A stretch of 64,000 nucleotides of DNA from Rothia aerolata (GTDB lineage: Bacteria > Actinomycetota > Actinomycetes > Actinomycetales > Micrococcaceae): the NCBI RefSeq assembly GCF_014635585.1, contig NZ_BMDC01000001.1:968139-1032138 (forward strand), given 5' to 3'. A program made the translations under genes and the position numbers. This document shows positions 52,452 to 62,089 of this stretch, piece by piece. The notes beneath the pieces were generated by a model. That model had not been told where the DNA came from. It made no database searches and worked only from the letters and a program-made list of their open reading frames with translations. Numbering within the stretch: the first letter of the stretch is position 1; the number at the start of each line of letters is the position of its first letter.

Positions 52452-52515
52452 TTTGTACAGGTTTGTCTCGGGTGTACAGAGATATCTCTGTACACCCGAG
52501 ACAAACCTGTACAAA
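52452..52515. repeat. 64-bp perfect palindrome (family B, copy 2)
   Basis: Every base from 52452 pairs with its partner back from 52515 around a GATATC centre. The outer 25 bases of each arm are the same as in copy 1 at 51280-51345. There is no T run on either side. Confidence 0.95.
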
Positions 52516-52534
52516 CCGGGAGCCGACATGAAAA

Positions 52535-52573
52535 AGCCGGCTCCTACACAGCACATGTGTGTAGAAGCCGGCT
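52535..52573 (-). terminator. Terminator of the nar operon after narK
   Basis: A 16-bp stem with one mismatch (52535-52550 with 52558-52573), 7-base loop and five T residues on the minus strand. It lies about 100 bases after the narK stop. Confidence 0.85.
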
Positions 52574-52676
52574 CCTTAGCAGAGGAGGCTTGGGGTCCAA
52601 CTAGCCTGCCAGCGCACCGTTAGTCAACTAGCCGGGTGGCGACTGAGCGAGCCAGCTACCATACTGTCAATCCCGC

Positions 52677-53894
52677 TTACTTAGCCTTGGGCTTGCTTCC
52701 GTTCTTGATAAAGAGCGAAATCAGCAGAGCCACACCGGCGGTAATTGCCAGGGCAACCTGCGCCCAGAAGTAATGGGTGGTAGCGCCGTAGACAGCGCCC
52801 ATCACCAACGGCGGGAAGTAGCCACCCAGGCCGCCGGCAGCAGAAACCAGGCCGCCCACGGTTCCGGTGTCCTCGGGCTTGGCTGCCCGGCCTACCCAGC
52901 CAAAGACAGTACCGGTGCCAAAGCCCACGAAAATCGCCATGATGATAAAGAGGGCGTAGTAGATAGCCGGGGAAGCAAACTGCTGGGCAATCAAAAGCGA
53001 GAGCACAATGACGGCGGTGAACATCACCAGGGTCACGGGGCGGGGGCCCAGCTTATCTGCTGCAATGCCACCGAAGGGGCGGGCAATCACGGCAAAGGCA
53101 GCGAACATAGCTGCGAAGGTACCCGCTGCAACGCCGTCAAAGTTGTAGACGTTGCCCATGTAGGTGGGCAGGTAGTTGGAGAAGGCAACAAAGGCACCGA
53201 AGATCACGCCGTAGATGAAGCACAGCTGCCAGGTGGCGATATCGCCCAGGGCGTGCTTGATCTTGGGTAGCATGGGCTGGGCTTTCTTACCCTTGGTGGT
53301 CGGAGAGTCCTCGATAAAGAACCACACGATCACCGCGTAAATCAGCGCAATGGCAGCGATGATGAGGTGGGTGGGAAAGTAGCCAAAGGCATTGACCATG
53401 CGGGGGTTGAAGAAAGCTGCCACCGCGGTACCGATCATGCCCATGCCGAAGATACCGGTTGCCAGGCCCTTGCGGTGGGGTTCATACCAGGAGGCCGAGA
53501 AAGGAATACCCACGGCAAAGATAGAGCCGCCGATACCCAGGAAGAAGGCCGAGACCATCAACAGCGGGTAGTTACCGGTCTGGCCCACCAGAGCGGTAAC
53601 CAGCACCATGATTGAGGTGAGTACCAGCAGGCAGGTGAACATAATTCGGCCGCCCAGTTTATCGGTGAGAGCGCCCACGGGAATACGCGCTACCGAACCA
53701 ACAATCACGGGCATAGCAATCAGGGCCGATAGCTGACCGGGGGTGAGGTTGAAAGCCTCTTTGTAGTAGGACTTCGCCAGGGGGCCAATCATGGTCCAAC
53801 CCCAGAAGCCAATGGTGGAGGCGAGGGTTGCCATGATGACGTTTTTGAGCTGACCTTTGAGCTGCGGGTCGCGCTCAGCGGTGTGTGTAGACAT
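52677..53894 (-). CDS. narK: Nitrate/nitrite transporter NarK
   Basis: This 405-residue major facilitator protein has twelve predicted membrane helices and the signature ALTDKLGGR between helices 2 and 3. It also has the glycine-rich nitrate-signature helices (GIGGSIFAVGIPFSASWY and GFGTGTVFGWVGRAA). It moves nitrate in, nitrite out, or both. It starts 26 bases after narI and is the last gene of narGHJIK. Confidence 0.94.
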   Translation of the reverse strand: MSTHTAERDPQLKGQLKNVIMATLASTIGFWGWTMIGPLAKSYYKEAFNLTPGQLSALIAMPVIVGSVARIPVGALTDKLGGRIMFTCLLVLTSIMVLVTALVGQTGNYPLLMVSAFFLGIGGSIFAVGIPFSASWYEPHRKGLATGIFGMGMIGTAVAAFFNPRMVNAFGYFPTHLIIAAIALIYAVIVWFFIEDSPTTKGKKAQPMLPKIKHALGDIATWQLCFIYGVIFGAFVAFSNYLPTYMGNVYNFDGVAAGTFAAMFAAFAVIARPFGGIAADKLGPRPVTLVMFTAVIVLSLLIAQQFASPAIYYALFIIMAIFVGFGTGTVFGWVGRAAKPEDTGTVGGLVSAAGGLGGYFPPLVMGAVYGATTHYFWAQVALAITAGVALLISLFIKNGSKPKAK

Positions 53895-53920
53895 TATTTT
53901 CGCAATCTATCTCAAAGAAA

Positions 53921-54676
53921 CTATTTCAGAAGTGATTCTCGGTCTGAGGTACCCACCGGGTCCCAACCTCGACGGCCACCGGGCTTTTCGCCACCGCGGG
54001 AGCGGTAGACGATGTAGGGGCGGAAGAGGTAGTGGAAGGGTGCGGTGAAAGCGTGCACCAGGCGGGTAAAGGGCCACAGAATAAAAAGCACAAAGGCTGA
54101 AATGATGTGGATCTTGAATTCCAGCGGGACGTCGTGCATCAGCGAAACTTCGGGCTGGAAGATAAAGAGGGAACGGAACCAGGGGGAAATATCGGCCCGG
54201 TAGTTGTGGCCGTGGGGCCCCTGGAAAGCGCTAATGACGGTAACAGCCATGCCAAAGGCGATGGTGGCCATCAGCAGAACGTACATGATTTTGTCGTTGA
54301 CGGTGGTGGCGGCAAAAACCGACTTGTTGGTGCGGCGGCGGAAGACCATCACAATCAGACCCAGCAGGGTGACCAGGCCAAAAGGAATACCCATAATCAA
54401 AGCACCACCAATGTGGTACATGTCTTCGGTAATGCCCACCGCCTCAGTCCAGGACTGGGGAATCATCAGGCCCACCACGTGGCCGCCAAAAACACCCAGC
54501 ATGCCGTAGTGGAAGAGCGGCGAGGCAAACTTCAGCAGCTTAGATTCGTAGAACTGAGAAGAACGGGTGGTCCAGCCGAACTGATCATACTTGTAACGCC
54601 AAATGGTGCCACCCACCAGAATGACTACTACAACATACGGCAACACACCCCAGAGAAAGATATCTAGGATACTCAT
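53921..54676 (-). CDS. narI: Respiratory nitrate reductase gamma subunit (cytochrome b)
   Basis: NarI anchors NarGH in the membrane and takes electrons from quinol through two b hemes. The 251-residue protein has about five membrane helices and histidines at the expected heme-ligand places (FHYGMLGVFGGHVVG, and in the last helix LVHAFTAPFHYLF). It overlaps narJ by 4 bases (ATGA). Confidence 0.95.
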   Translation of the reverse strand: MSILDIFLWGVLPYVVVVILVGGTIWRYKYDQFGWTTRSSQFYESKLLKFASPLFHYGMLGVFGGHVVGLMIPQSWTEAVGITEDMYHIGGALIMGIPFGLVTLLGLIVMVFRRRTNKSVFAATTVNDKIMYVLLMATIAFGMAVTVISAFQGPHGHNYRADISPWFRSLFIFQPEVSLMHDVPLEFKIHIISAFVLFILWPFTRLVHAFTAPFHYLFRPYIVYRSRGGEKPGGRRGWDPVGTSDRESLLK

Positions 54677-55428
54677 GGGTTGCTCCTTACAGAGGGGGTA
54701 GTTGAGGGTTGAAGAAGAGGTAGAAGACGGGGGTCAGAGGAGTCCAGACCCACCTGTTCTGTGGGCGGTCCAAAGCCAGCCATCTCCTGGATCTGCTGCG
54801 CGTTCTCCGGCGACTCGCCCGGCAGAGTTGCGCAGATGCACTCGAGCAGACCGTGGAAGGCCAGTGCGTCGTCGCGCAAAGCCAAGCGCAGCATCTCCAA
54901 AGAGGGCCGGTAGGCCTGAAGCGCCGCGCGTCCTGCCTTTCGATCCACCAGCGCCGCAAACTCAAGCACCAGCGGCAGGTGGTCGGGTAGCTCACCGTGG
55001 AGGTCGGTAACCATACCGGAGTCTCGGTACATCTTCTTGAAGCGGGCCAGGGCTTCACCGCGGCGGCGGGTATCGCCCTCGGTCCAGTAGGAGAGGTGGA
55101 AGGCGTGACGCCGCGAGAGGTCGTACTCCTGCGTAAATTCCGCGGCAATGTCGGCCAGCGGGGCCGAATGATACCAGTCGGCCACGTCAGCCACCGCCTG
55201 CTCAAAGGCGGGGTTATCGATGGACGACGCCAGTCGGCTCAGCTCCGGAAGAAGGTCGCGCACCTCTTCGGAGGGGTAGCGCATTAGCACCGAGGAGACC
55301 TGGTAAATCACCGCGTCAGTCTCAGCACCCTCGCCCCAGTCAATATCAAAAGGGTCACCGCTGGCGGGGCGGGCCGGTTCAGTTACCGCACCCGCCTTGC
55401 CCAGCAGTTTAGAAAAGAAACCTGCCAC
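54673..55428 (-). CDS. narJ: Nitrate reductase assembly chaperone NarJ
   Basis: NarJ (TorD-like chaperone) holds NarG until the molybdenum cofactor is inserted; it is not part of the final enzyme. The 251-residue helical protein has the family segments LMRYPSEEVRDLLPEL, YDLSRRHAFHLSYWTEGDTR and LPDHLPLVLEF. It begins 2 bases after narH. Confidence 0.94.
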   Translation of the reverse strand: MAGFFSKLLGKAGAVTEPARPASGDPFDIDWGEGAETDAVIYQVSSVLMRYPSEEVRDLLPELSRLASSIDNPAFEQAVADVADWYHSAPLADIAAEFTQEYDLSRRHAFHLSYWTEGDTRRRGEALARFKKMYRDSGMVTDLHGELPDHLPLVLEFAALVDRKAGRAALQAYRPSLEMLRLALRDDALAFHGLLECICATLPGESPENAQQIQEMAGFGPPTEQVGLDSSDPRLLPLLQPSTTPSVRSNP

Positions 55429-55430
55429 GA

Positions 55431-57065
55431 TTAGACCCTCGTTGAACCCTTGGTATCGGGGAACATGGCGTCGGGGCGGGTTTTGCCGTCCCAGGCGAAG
55501 ATGTTCACCTTCCCATCGGCACGGGCCGTGTTGGCGTAGGAGCCGGTGGAGATGGGGGTCGGGCGCTCGCCGGTACCGGAGAAGGCATCGTCATAGAGCA
55601 TGCCGGGGCCACCGTCGGTATCCAGGGAGCAGCCGATTTCCTCAAGGTTGTGGGCGTCTTCCATGTGGGCCTTGGGAACCACGTAGCGTTCAGAGTACTT
55701 AGAGATAGCCATCAGGCGGTACATCTCGTAGATCTGCTCGCCGGTCATACCCACAGCCTGGGCGATTTCCTCCTTGCCCACGCCGCCAAGGGTGATGTCG
55801 CGCATGTAGGCGCGCATGGCAGCCAGCTTCTTCAGCACGTTGACCACCACGGTGGTGTCACCAGCGGTGAAGAGTTCCGCCAGGTACTCCACCGGAATAC
55901 GCAGAGAATCAATGGCGCCAAAGAGGTTGTCCTTAGACTCGGCATCGTGGCCCTGCTCCTTGAGCAGGTCGATAATCGGAGACAGCGGCGGCACGTACCA
56001 GACCATGGGCATGGTGCGGTATTCGGGGTGCAGCGGCAGGGCGATCTTCCATTCCTTGGCCAGCTTGTAGACCGGCGACTTCTGCGCGGCCTCAAGCCAG
56101 GACTGGGGAATACCCTGCTTCTTGGCCTCGCGCAGTACCTCGGGGTCAAAGGGGTCGAGCATGATGTCCAGCTGAGCCTGGTAGAGCTCCTTTTCGTCGG
56201 CCACGGACGCCGCTTCGGAAACCCGGTCTGCGTCGTAGAGGAAGATGCCGATGTAGCGCATACGGCCCACACAGGTCTCCGCGCACACGGTGGGAATACC
56301 GTGCTCAATACGGGGGTAGCAGAAGGTACATTTCTCTGCCTTACCCGACTTGTGGTTGAAGTAAATCTTCTTGTAGGGGCAGCCGGTGATGCACTGGCGC
56401 CAGCCGCGGCAACGATCCTGGTCTACCAGCACAATACCGTCTTCAGAGCGCTTGTAGATTGCGCCGGAGGGACAGGATGCCATGCAGGAGGGGTTCAGGC
56501 AGTGCTCGCAGATGCGAGGCAGGTAGAACATGAAGGTCTTTTCGAATTCGAACTTGATCTTCTCTTCTGACTCGCGGCGGATCTTCTGCACAATGGGGTC
56601 TTGATCGCCGGTCTCAAAGGTGCCGCCCAAATCGTCGTCCCAGTTAGCAGACCAGTCAATGGCGGTGTCTTCGCCGGTAATTAGAGACTTGGGCTTAGCT
56701 ACCGGAAAGTCATCGCCCAGGGGGGCGTTAATGAGGTTCTGGTAGTCGTAGGTCCAGGGCTCGTAGTAGTCGCTCATCTGCGGCTGAATGGGTGAGGCGA
56801 AGATGGTAAAGAGCTTCTTGAAGCGGTTACCCGCCTTCAGCTCCAGCCGGCCCCGCTTGTTCAGGGTCCAGCCGCCCTTCCACTGCTCCTGGTCTTCATA
56901 GCGCTTGGGGTAGCCGAGGCCGGGGCGGGTTTCAACGTTGTTGAACCACACGTACTCGGTACCGGCACGGTTGGTCCAGGCCTGCTTACAGGTCACCGAA
57001 CAGGTGTGGCAACCCAGGCACTTATCCAGTGCCATAATCATGGAAACTTGAGCCATAACTCGCAT
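55431..57065 (-). CDS. narH: Respiratory nitrate reductase beta subunit
   Basis: NarH carries electrons from NarI to NarG through three [4Fe-4S] and one [3Fe-4S] clusters. The 544-residue protein has the four cysteine groups: CLGCHTCSVTCKQ, CEHCLNPSCMASCP, CRGWRQCITGCP (Trp in the [3Fe-4S] motif) and CTFCYPRI/CAETC. It overlaps narG by one base (TAATG). Confidence 0.97.
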   Translation of the reverse strand: MRVMAQVSMIMALDKCLGCHTCSVTCKQAWTNRAGTEYVWFNNVETRPGLGYPKRYEDQEQWKGGWTLNKRGRLELKAGNRFKKLFTIFASPIQPQMSDYYEPWTYDYQNLINAPLGDDFPVAKPKSLITGEDTAIDWSANWDDDLGGTFETGDQDPIVQKIRRESEEKIKFEFEKTFMFYLPRICEHCLNPSCMASCPSGAIYKRSEDGIVLVDQDRCRGWRQCITGCPYKKIYFNHKSGKAEKCTFCYPRIEHGIPTVCAETCVGRMRYIGIFLYDADRVSEAASVADEKELYQAQLDIMLDPFDPEVLREAKKQGIPQSWLEAAQKSPVYKLAKEWKIALPLHPEYRTMPMVWYVPPLSPIIDLLKEQGHDAESKDNLFGAIDSLRIPVEYLAELFTAGDTTVVVNVLKKLAAMRAYMRDITLGGVGKEEIAQAVGMTGEQIYEMYRLMAISKYSERYVVPKAHMEDAHNLEEIGCSLDTDGGPGMLYDDAFSGTGERPTPISTGSYANTARADGKVNIFAWDGKTRPDAMFPDTKGSTRV

Positions 57066-60000
57066 TAGTAGGTGACCTCCTGCTTACGACGACGGATAAC
57101 CGAGACGATATCGCGCTGGTTACCGGTTGCGCCGAGGTAGTTGAATGCATATGCCTGGTGGGCGTAGCCGCCGATCAGGTGGGTGGGCTTAACCAGGATT
57201 CGGGTGACGGAGTTGTGGATACCGCCTCGCTTACCGGTGGTTTCTGACTTGGGAATGTCAACCAGGCGTTCCTGGGCGTGGTGCACGTAGACCACGCCTT
57301 CGGGCATGCGGTGGGAGACCACCGCGCGGCCCACGAAGACGCCGTTGTTGTTGACGCACTCAATCCAGTCGTTGTCTTTGACGCCGATCTTTGCGGCATC
57401 GCCCGGGGACATCCAGGCGTGGGAGCCGCCGCGAGAGAGAGCCAGCATGTAGAGGTTGTCGTGGTAGGAGGAGTGGATTGACCACTTGTTGTGCGGGGTC
57501 AGGTAGCGCACCGAGATGGTCACTTCGTCCTGCTGGTCTCCCAGTACCGGGTCGCCGAAGAGCTTGGTCATATCCAGCGGCGGGCGGTAGATGGGCATCT
57601 GCTCCCCCATCTCGAACATCCAGTCGTGGTCGAGGAAGAAGTGCATACGGCCGGTCAGGGTGTGGAAGGGCTTGAGCTGCTCGGTGTTCAGGGTGAAGGG
57701 GGCATAGCGTCGTCCTCCGGTCTCTGAACCCGACCACTCGTGGGAGGTGAAGACGGGGCAGGGCCGATCCTGGGTATCGCGGAAGGTAATGCGCTTTTCT
57801 TCGTTACCCTCAGCCAGGTGCAGGAACTTCTTGCCCACCCGCTTCTCCAGCTCCCTGAAGCCCTTGACAGCCACGGGGCCGTTAGAGGTGCCCGAGAGCG
57901 CCAAGATGGCGTCGGAGAGCTTCCAGTCGGTATCGATGGCGGGCATGCCAGCGCCCTTACCCGAGTTCATCACACCGTTTTCTTCGGCCAGCTTCGCCAG
58001 CTCGTCGTTGACATCCACGGTCACAGCCTTGATGGTGGTACCCAGCTTGGAGAGCAGGGGGCCAATCGAGGTGTACATATCGTAGAGGGCCGGGTAGTCG
58101 CGCTCCACCAGGGCAAAGACCGGCATGTTCTTGCCGGGCACACCGGCAACGCCCTGGTTCTTCCAGTCGGGAGCGTGGCCGCCGGGCTGGGCCAGCTGGC
58201 CGGGGGTATCGTGCTGAAGGGGTACCGAGACAATGTCTTTACGCGCCGGCAGGTGCTTGGCCGCCAAGCGCGAGAAGATCCATGCCAGCTCCTTGAAGGT
58301 CTGGTGGTCGGTCTTGGTCTCCCAGGGCGGGTCGATTGCCGGGGTGAAGGCATGGATGTAGGGGTGCATATCGGTCGAGGAAATGTCGTACTTCTCGTAC
58401 CAGGTAGCAGCCGGGAATACCACGTCTGAAGACAGGGTCGAGGAGGTCATGCGGAAGTCCGCGGTCACCAACAGATCCAGCTTGCCCTCGGGGGCGTTCT
58501 CGTGCCAGACAACCTCGCGGGGCTTAGACTCCACGGTGTCTTCGCCCATCACGGAGTTGTGGGTGCCCAGCAGGTGCTTGAGGAAGTACTCCTCGCCCTT
58601 CGCCGAGGAACCCAGCAGGTTGTTGCGCCACAGCATAAGGGTGCGCGGCCAGTTCACCGGGTTATCGACGTCCTCCACAGAGAACTCCATGGAGCCGTTG
58701 TTCAGCTTCTGCGCCACGTAGTCCGCCGGGGACGACGCGGTGCCGGCTGCCACCGCGGCCTCGGCTTCTTCTGCCAGTACGGTGGAGTTCTGGTTGAACT
58801 GCGGGTAGAAGGGCATCCAGCCCATGCGGGCGGTTCGCGCCACGATGTCGGCGGTGTGCACGTCCTTGAGCTCGCCCTTGGCCAGGGGCGACTGCAGGTA
58901 GTCGGTGGAGTAACCGTCGTTGCGCCACTGGTCGGTGTGCATGTACCAGAAGGAGGTTGCTGCCTGGGTGCGCGGCGGCCGAACCCAGTCCAGGGCGTTT
59001 GCCATGTTCTGCCAGCCGGTGATGGGGCGGGCCTTTTCCTGGCCCACATAGTGGGCCCAGCCGCCGCCGTTACGGCCCTCGGAGCCGCACATGAGCAGCA
59101 GGGAGAGAATAGCTCGGTAGGTAGCATCACCGTGGTACCACTGGCAGATACCGGCACCCAGAATAATCATGGTGCGGCCGCCAGAGTCGATGGAGTTCTG
59201 CGCGAACTCGCGGGCCACGCGAATCACGGCTTCGGCGGGCACGGAGGTGATTTCCTCCTGCCAGGCCGGGGTGTACTGCACCTCGACGTCGTCGAAGTCG
59301 CGGGCGAAGCGGCCGGGCAGGTGCAGCTCGGGCCGGTCGACGCCGTACTGGGCCAGCATAAGGTCAAAGACGGTGCAGACTTCCATACCCTCCACATGGA
59401 TGGTGGGTACGCCACGCTTAACCACCTGCCCCTCGCCGTTGGGGGTGTCGAAGGCGGGCATGGAGATTTCGGTGACGCCGGTAGCGCCGCCGGGAATGTC
59501 AGCAACAGACAGGGCGGGCTTGACCCCCTGCAAGTCCAGGTTCCACTTACCCATATCCTGCTCGTTGTAGCGGTGGCCCATCTGACCGTTGGGAATCACC
59601 ACCTCGCCGTTCGCGCGGTCGAGCAGGGCGGTCTTGAAGTCGGGGTCAGCCAAATCTCGGCCGGCCGCCAGATCAGAAGCCTTGACGAACTTGTGGGGAA
59701 CCTTGCTGCCGTCTTCGCGGGTTTCCAGGCGAATTAGGAAGGGGAAGTCGGTGAAGGTGGTGGTGTAGTCCTCGAAGAACTCCACGCGCCGGTCCACAAA
59801 GTTTTCCTTGAGAATCACGTGGCCCATCGCCATCGCCAGAGCAGCATCAGAACCGGGCTGGGCGGGCAGCCACTCATCGGCGAACTTGGTGTTATCGGCG
59901 TAGTCCGGAGAGACGGTAACAACCTTGGTGCCGCGGTAGCGCACCTCAGCCATCCAGTGGGCATCGGGGGTGCGGGTGACCGGAATGTTAGAGCCCCACA

Positions 60001-60820
60001 TCATCAGGTAGGTGGCATCCCACCAGTCGCCGGACTCGCGCACATCTGTCTGGTCGCCGTAGACCTGGGGAGAAGCCACCGGAAGGTCCGCATACCAGTC
60101 GTAGAAGGAGGTCATCACACCGCCGATGAGCTCAATATAGCGAGCACCGGAGGCGTGGGAGGTCATGGACTTAGCGGGGATCGGTGAGAAGCCGATATTG
60201 CGGTCGGGGCCGTACTCCTGAATGGTGTGAATCTGCGCCGCCGCAACGATTTCCAGGGCCTCTGTCCAGGTGCCCCGCACCAGCCCGCCCTTACCGCGGG
60301 CCTTGACGTAGCGCTCGCGTTTAGCGGGGTCGGTCACGATAGACTTCCAGGCCAGAACGGGGTCGCCACCGTGCATGGCCTTGGCTTCGCGGTACATCTC
60401 CAGCAGGGGGCCGCGGATGTAGGGATACTTCACGCGGGAGGGCGAGTAGGTGTACCAGGAGAAAGAAGCACCGCGGGGGCAACCGCGGGGTTCGTACTCG
60501 GGGCGGTCGGGGCCAACGGTGGGATAGTCGGTGGCCTGGGCCTCCCAGGTGATCACGCCGTCTTTGACGAACACCTGCCAGGAGCAAGAGCCCGTGCAGT
60601 TCACACCGTGGGTGGAGCGGACTACCTTGTCGTAGCTCCAGCGGTCACGGTAGAAGACGTCGCCGCGGCGGCCGCCCTCGCGGAATACCGCGCGGCCGTC
60701 CTGGGTTTCATCCCACTTTGAGAAGAACTTTCCGAACTTAATCAGCTGGTCTGAGACCGGACCATCGGGGCCTGAAACCTCGGCGCCGGTGGCACGGCGT
60801 GATGATGATACTTGAGTCAT
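57065..60820 (-). CDS. narG: Respiratory nitrate reductase alpha subunit (molybdenum)
   Basis: NarG reduces nitrate to nitrite at a bis-MGD molybdenum site on the cytoplasmic side of the membrane. The 1251-residue protein has His71, Cys75, Cys79 and Cys114 for the FS0 cluster and the molybdenum ligand Asp241 in SFYDWYADLP. No Tat signal is visible, as in E. coli NarG. A 78-base AT-rich gap separates it from moeB; it contains TTGAGCATCAA (60840-60850), which only loosely resembles an FNR site. Confidence 0.97.
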   Translation of the reverse strand: MTQVSSSRRATGAEVSGPDGPVSDQLIKFGKFFSKWDETQDGRAVFREGGRRGDVFYRDRWSYDKVVRSTHGVNCTGSCSWQVFVKDGVITWEAQATDYPTVGPDRPEYEPRGCPRGASFSWYTYSPSRVKYPYIRGPLLEMYREAKAMHGGDPVLAWKSIVTDPAKRERYVKARGKGGLVRGTWTEALEIVAAAQIHTIQEYGPDRNIGFSPIPAKSMTSHASGARYIELIGGVMTSFYDWYADLPVASPQVYGDQTDVRESGDWWDATYLMMWGSNIPVTRTPDAHWMAEVRYRGTKVVTVSPDYADNTKFADEWLPAQPGSDAALAMAMGHVILKENFVDRRVEFFEDYTTTFTDFPFLIRLETREDGSKVPHKFVKASDLAAGRDLADPDFKTALLDRANGEVVIPNGQMGHRYNEQDMGKWNLDLQGVKPALSVADIPGGATGVTEISMPAFDTPNGEGQVVKRGVPTIHVEGMEVCTVFDLMLAQYGVDRPELHLPGRFARDFDDVEVQYTPAWQEEITSVPAEAVIRVAREFAQNSIDSGGRTMIILGAGICQWYHGDATYRAILSLLLMCGSEGRNGGGWAHYVGQEKARPITGWQNMANALDWVRPPRTQAATSFWYMHTDQWRNDGYSTDYLQSPLAKGELKDVHTADIVARTARMGWMPFYPQFNQNSTVLAEEAEAAVAAGTASSPADYVAQKLNNGSMEFSVEDVDNPVNWPRTLMLWRNNLLGSSAKGEEYFLKHLLGTHNSVMGEDTVESKPREVVWHENAPEGKLDLLVTADFRMTSSTLSSDVVFPAATWYEKYDISSTDMHPYIHAFTPAIDPPWETKTDHQTFKELAWIFSRLAAKHLPARKDIVSVPLQHDTPGQLAQPGGHAPDWKNQGVAGVPGKNMPVFALVERDYPALYDMYTSIGPLLSKLGTTIKAVTVDVNDELAKLAEENGVMNSGKGAGMPAIDTDWKLSDAILALSGTSNGPVAVKGFRELEKRVGKKFLHLAEGNEEKRITFRDTQDRPCPVFTSHEWSGSETGGRRYAPFTLNTEQLKPFHTLTGRMHFFLDHDWMFEMGEQMPIYRPPLDMTKLFGDPVLGDQQDEVTISVRYLTPHNKWSIHSSYHDNLYMLALSRGGSHAWMSPGDAAKIGVKDNDWIECVNNNGVFVGRAVVSHRMPEGVVYVHHAQERLVDIPKSETTGKRGGIHNSVTRILVKPTHLIGGYAHQAYAFNYLGATGNQRDIVSVIRRRKQEVTY

Positions 60821-60898
60821 GCCCTTACCTTATCGGCAATTGAGCATCAAAAATACCAAATAAAAATGTGCGCTAATTAGAGGGGCTCCACCCTTGCA

Positions 60899-62089
60899 TC
60901 ACTGGCTTTTTTGGCTCATCAGCCAACCCGGCAAACCGTCTGTCATTTCGTAGACTTTTCGACCTCCCGCATCGCGGAGCATCTGGGCAGCAAGACCTGC
61001 CCTAGGGCCACCCACGCAGTAGACAACAATTACTTGATAGCCCAAGCGATATTTCCCAGAAACAAAGCTCTTCAACTGATTTTTCTGCTTGAGCTCTTCA
61101 AGCACCGACAGGGGGAGGTTCTGCGCTCCAGGAAGGGAGAGGGCGGCAAACTCAGCAGGTTCCCTCACGTCAAGAAGCACAATATCTTCTAGCTGGGCCA
61201 GTTCCCGATATTCTACATAAGTGCACCTTGTTTTCTCCGCCTGGACAGGTGTAACCATGAACTCATCCACAATATGACGTTTTGTTACAGCTACTTTTTG
61301 CGGTTCTGCATTTTGAGGAGTATTGGCAGCTTCCTTCTCCTCCGCCGCAACTTCCCGCTGTCTAGCCTTGAGCGGAATGTAATCCCAGCGACCCTCAAGC
61401 GCCGAATAGTAGCCAACCTGCCCCATCAGCGGGGTACCGATTTCGGCAAGCACCTTGATAGCCTCCATCGCCATCGAGGTTCCCACCACCCCCGCCATAG
61501 CTCCCATGACTCCGGCGGTGGAGCAGGTAGGAACGGAGCCCTCTGCGGGAGCCATCGGGTAAAGGTCTTCGTAGACCGGCCCCCTGCCCGCCCAGAAAAC
61601 GCTCATCTGCGCGTCAAAACCCAGAATCGCACCCCAGATATGCGGAATAGAGAAGCGGGCTGCCGCCTCAGAAACGGTGTAGCGGGTGGAAAAGTTATCG
61701 CTGCCGTCGAGCACCGCGTCCACCCCGCCCAGCAGTCGCTGGGCGTTAGCTTCGGTCAGGCGCTCTTTGATAGTGCGGACGGCGATGGTCGGGTTCAGCG
61801 CGCGCAGGCTAGCTGCTGCCGATTCGGCCTTGGAGTTGCCCACCGTGGCAAAGGAATGAACCACCTGGCGGTGCAGGTTAGAGAGCTCCACCTGATCGTC
61901 GTCCACCACAGTGATGGTTCCAACGCCCGCCCCGGCCAGATAGAGCAGGGCCGGTGCCCCCAGTCCCCCGGCGCCAACCACCAGCACGTGGGCCTTCTTG
62001 AGCTTGAGCTGGCCCGCAGTACCCAGTTCGGGCAGGAGCATCTGCCGCCCGTAGAGCTTGTACTCGGTGGAGGTGAAGGTCTCAGTCAT
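60899..62089 (-). CDS. moeB: MoeB/MoeZ-type adenylyltransferase with C-terminal rhodanese domain
   Basis: The enzyme activates the C-terminus of MoaD (and possibly other sulfur carriers) with ATP and then transfers sulfur from its rhodanese domain. The ThiF-like domain has GAGGLGAPALLYLAGAG, DDDQVELSNLHRQ and the catalytic cysteine in VPTCSTAGVMG. The rhodanese domain (about 290-396) has the active-site cysteine in VYCVGGPRAG. The CxxC zinc pairs of E. coli MoeB are missing, as in M. tuberculosis MoeZ. The ATG at 62089 overlaps moaE by 8 bases; a TTG at 62113 is less likely. Confidence 0.92.
   Translation of the reverse strand: MTETFTSTEYKLYGRQMLLPELGTAGQLKLKKAHVLVVGAGGLGAPALLYLAGAGVGTITVVDDDQVELSNLHRQVVHSFATVGNSKAESAAASLRALNPTIAVRTIKERLTEANAQRLLGGVDAVLDGSDNFSTRYTVSEAAARFSIPHIWGAILGFDAQMSVFWAGRGPVYEDLYPMAPAEGSVPTCSTAGVMGAMAGVVGTSMAMEAIKVLAEIGTPLMGQVGYYSALEGRWDYIPLKARQREVAAEEKEAANTPQNAEPQKVAVTKRHIVDEFMVTPVQAEKTRCTYVEYRELAQLEDIVLLDVREPAEFAALSLPGAQNLPLSVLEELKQKNQLKSFVSGKYRLGYQVIVVYCVGGPRAGLAAQMLRDAGGRKVYEMTDGLPGWLMSQKSQ

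Noticed and set aside
51280-52515. The repeated palindromes as a CRISPR array or insertion-sequence ends
   Set aside because: There is no regular repeat-spacer pattern, no cas genes and no transposase; the elements are single palindromes around one gene.
60840-60850. TTGAGCATCAA before narG as an FNR-type site
   Set aside because: The half-sites are separated by three bases rather than four and lack the outer T/A match, so it does not fit the FNR consensus well enough to list.
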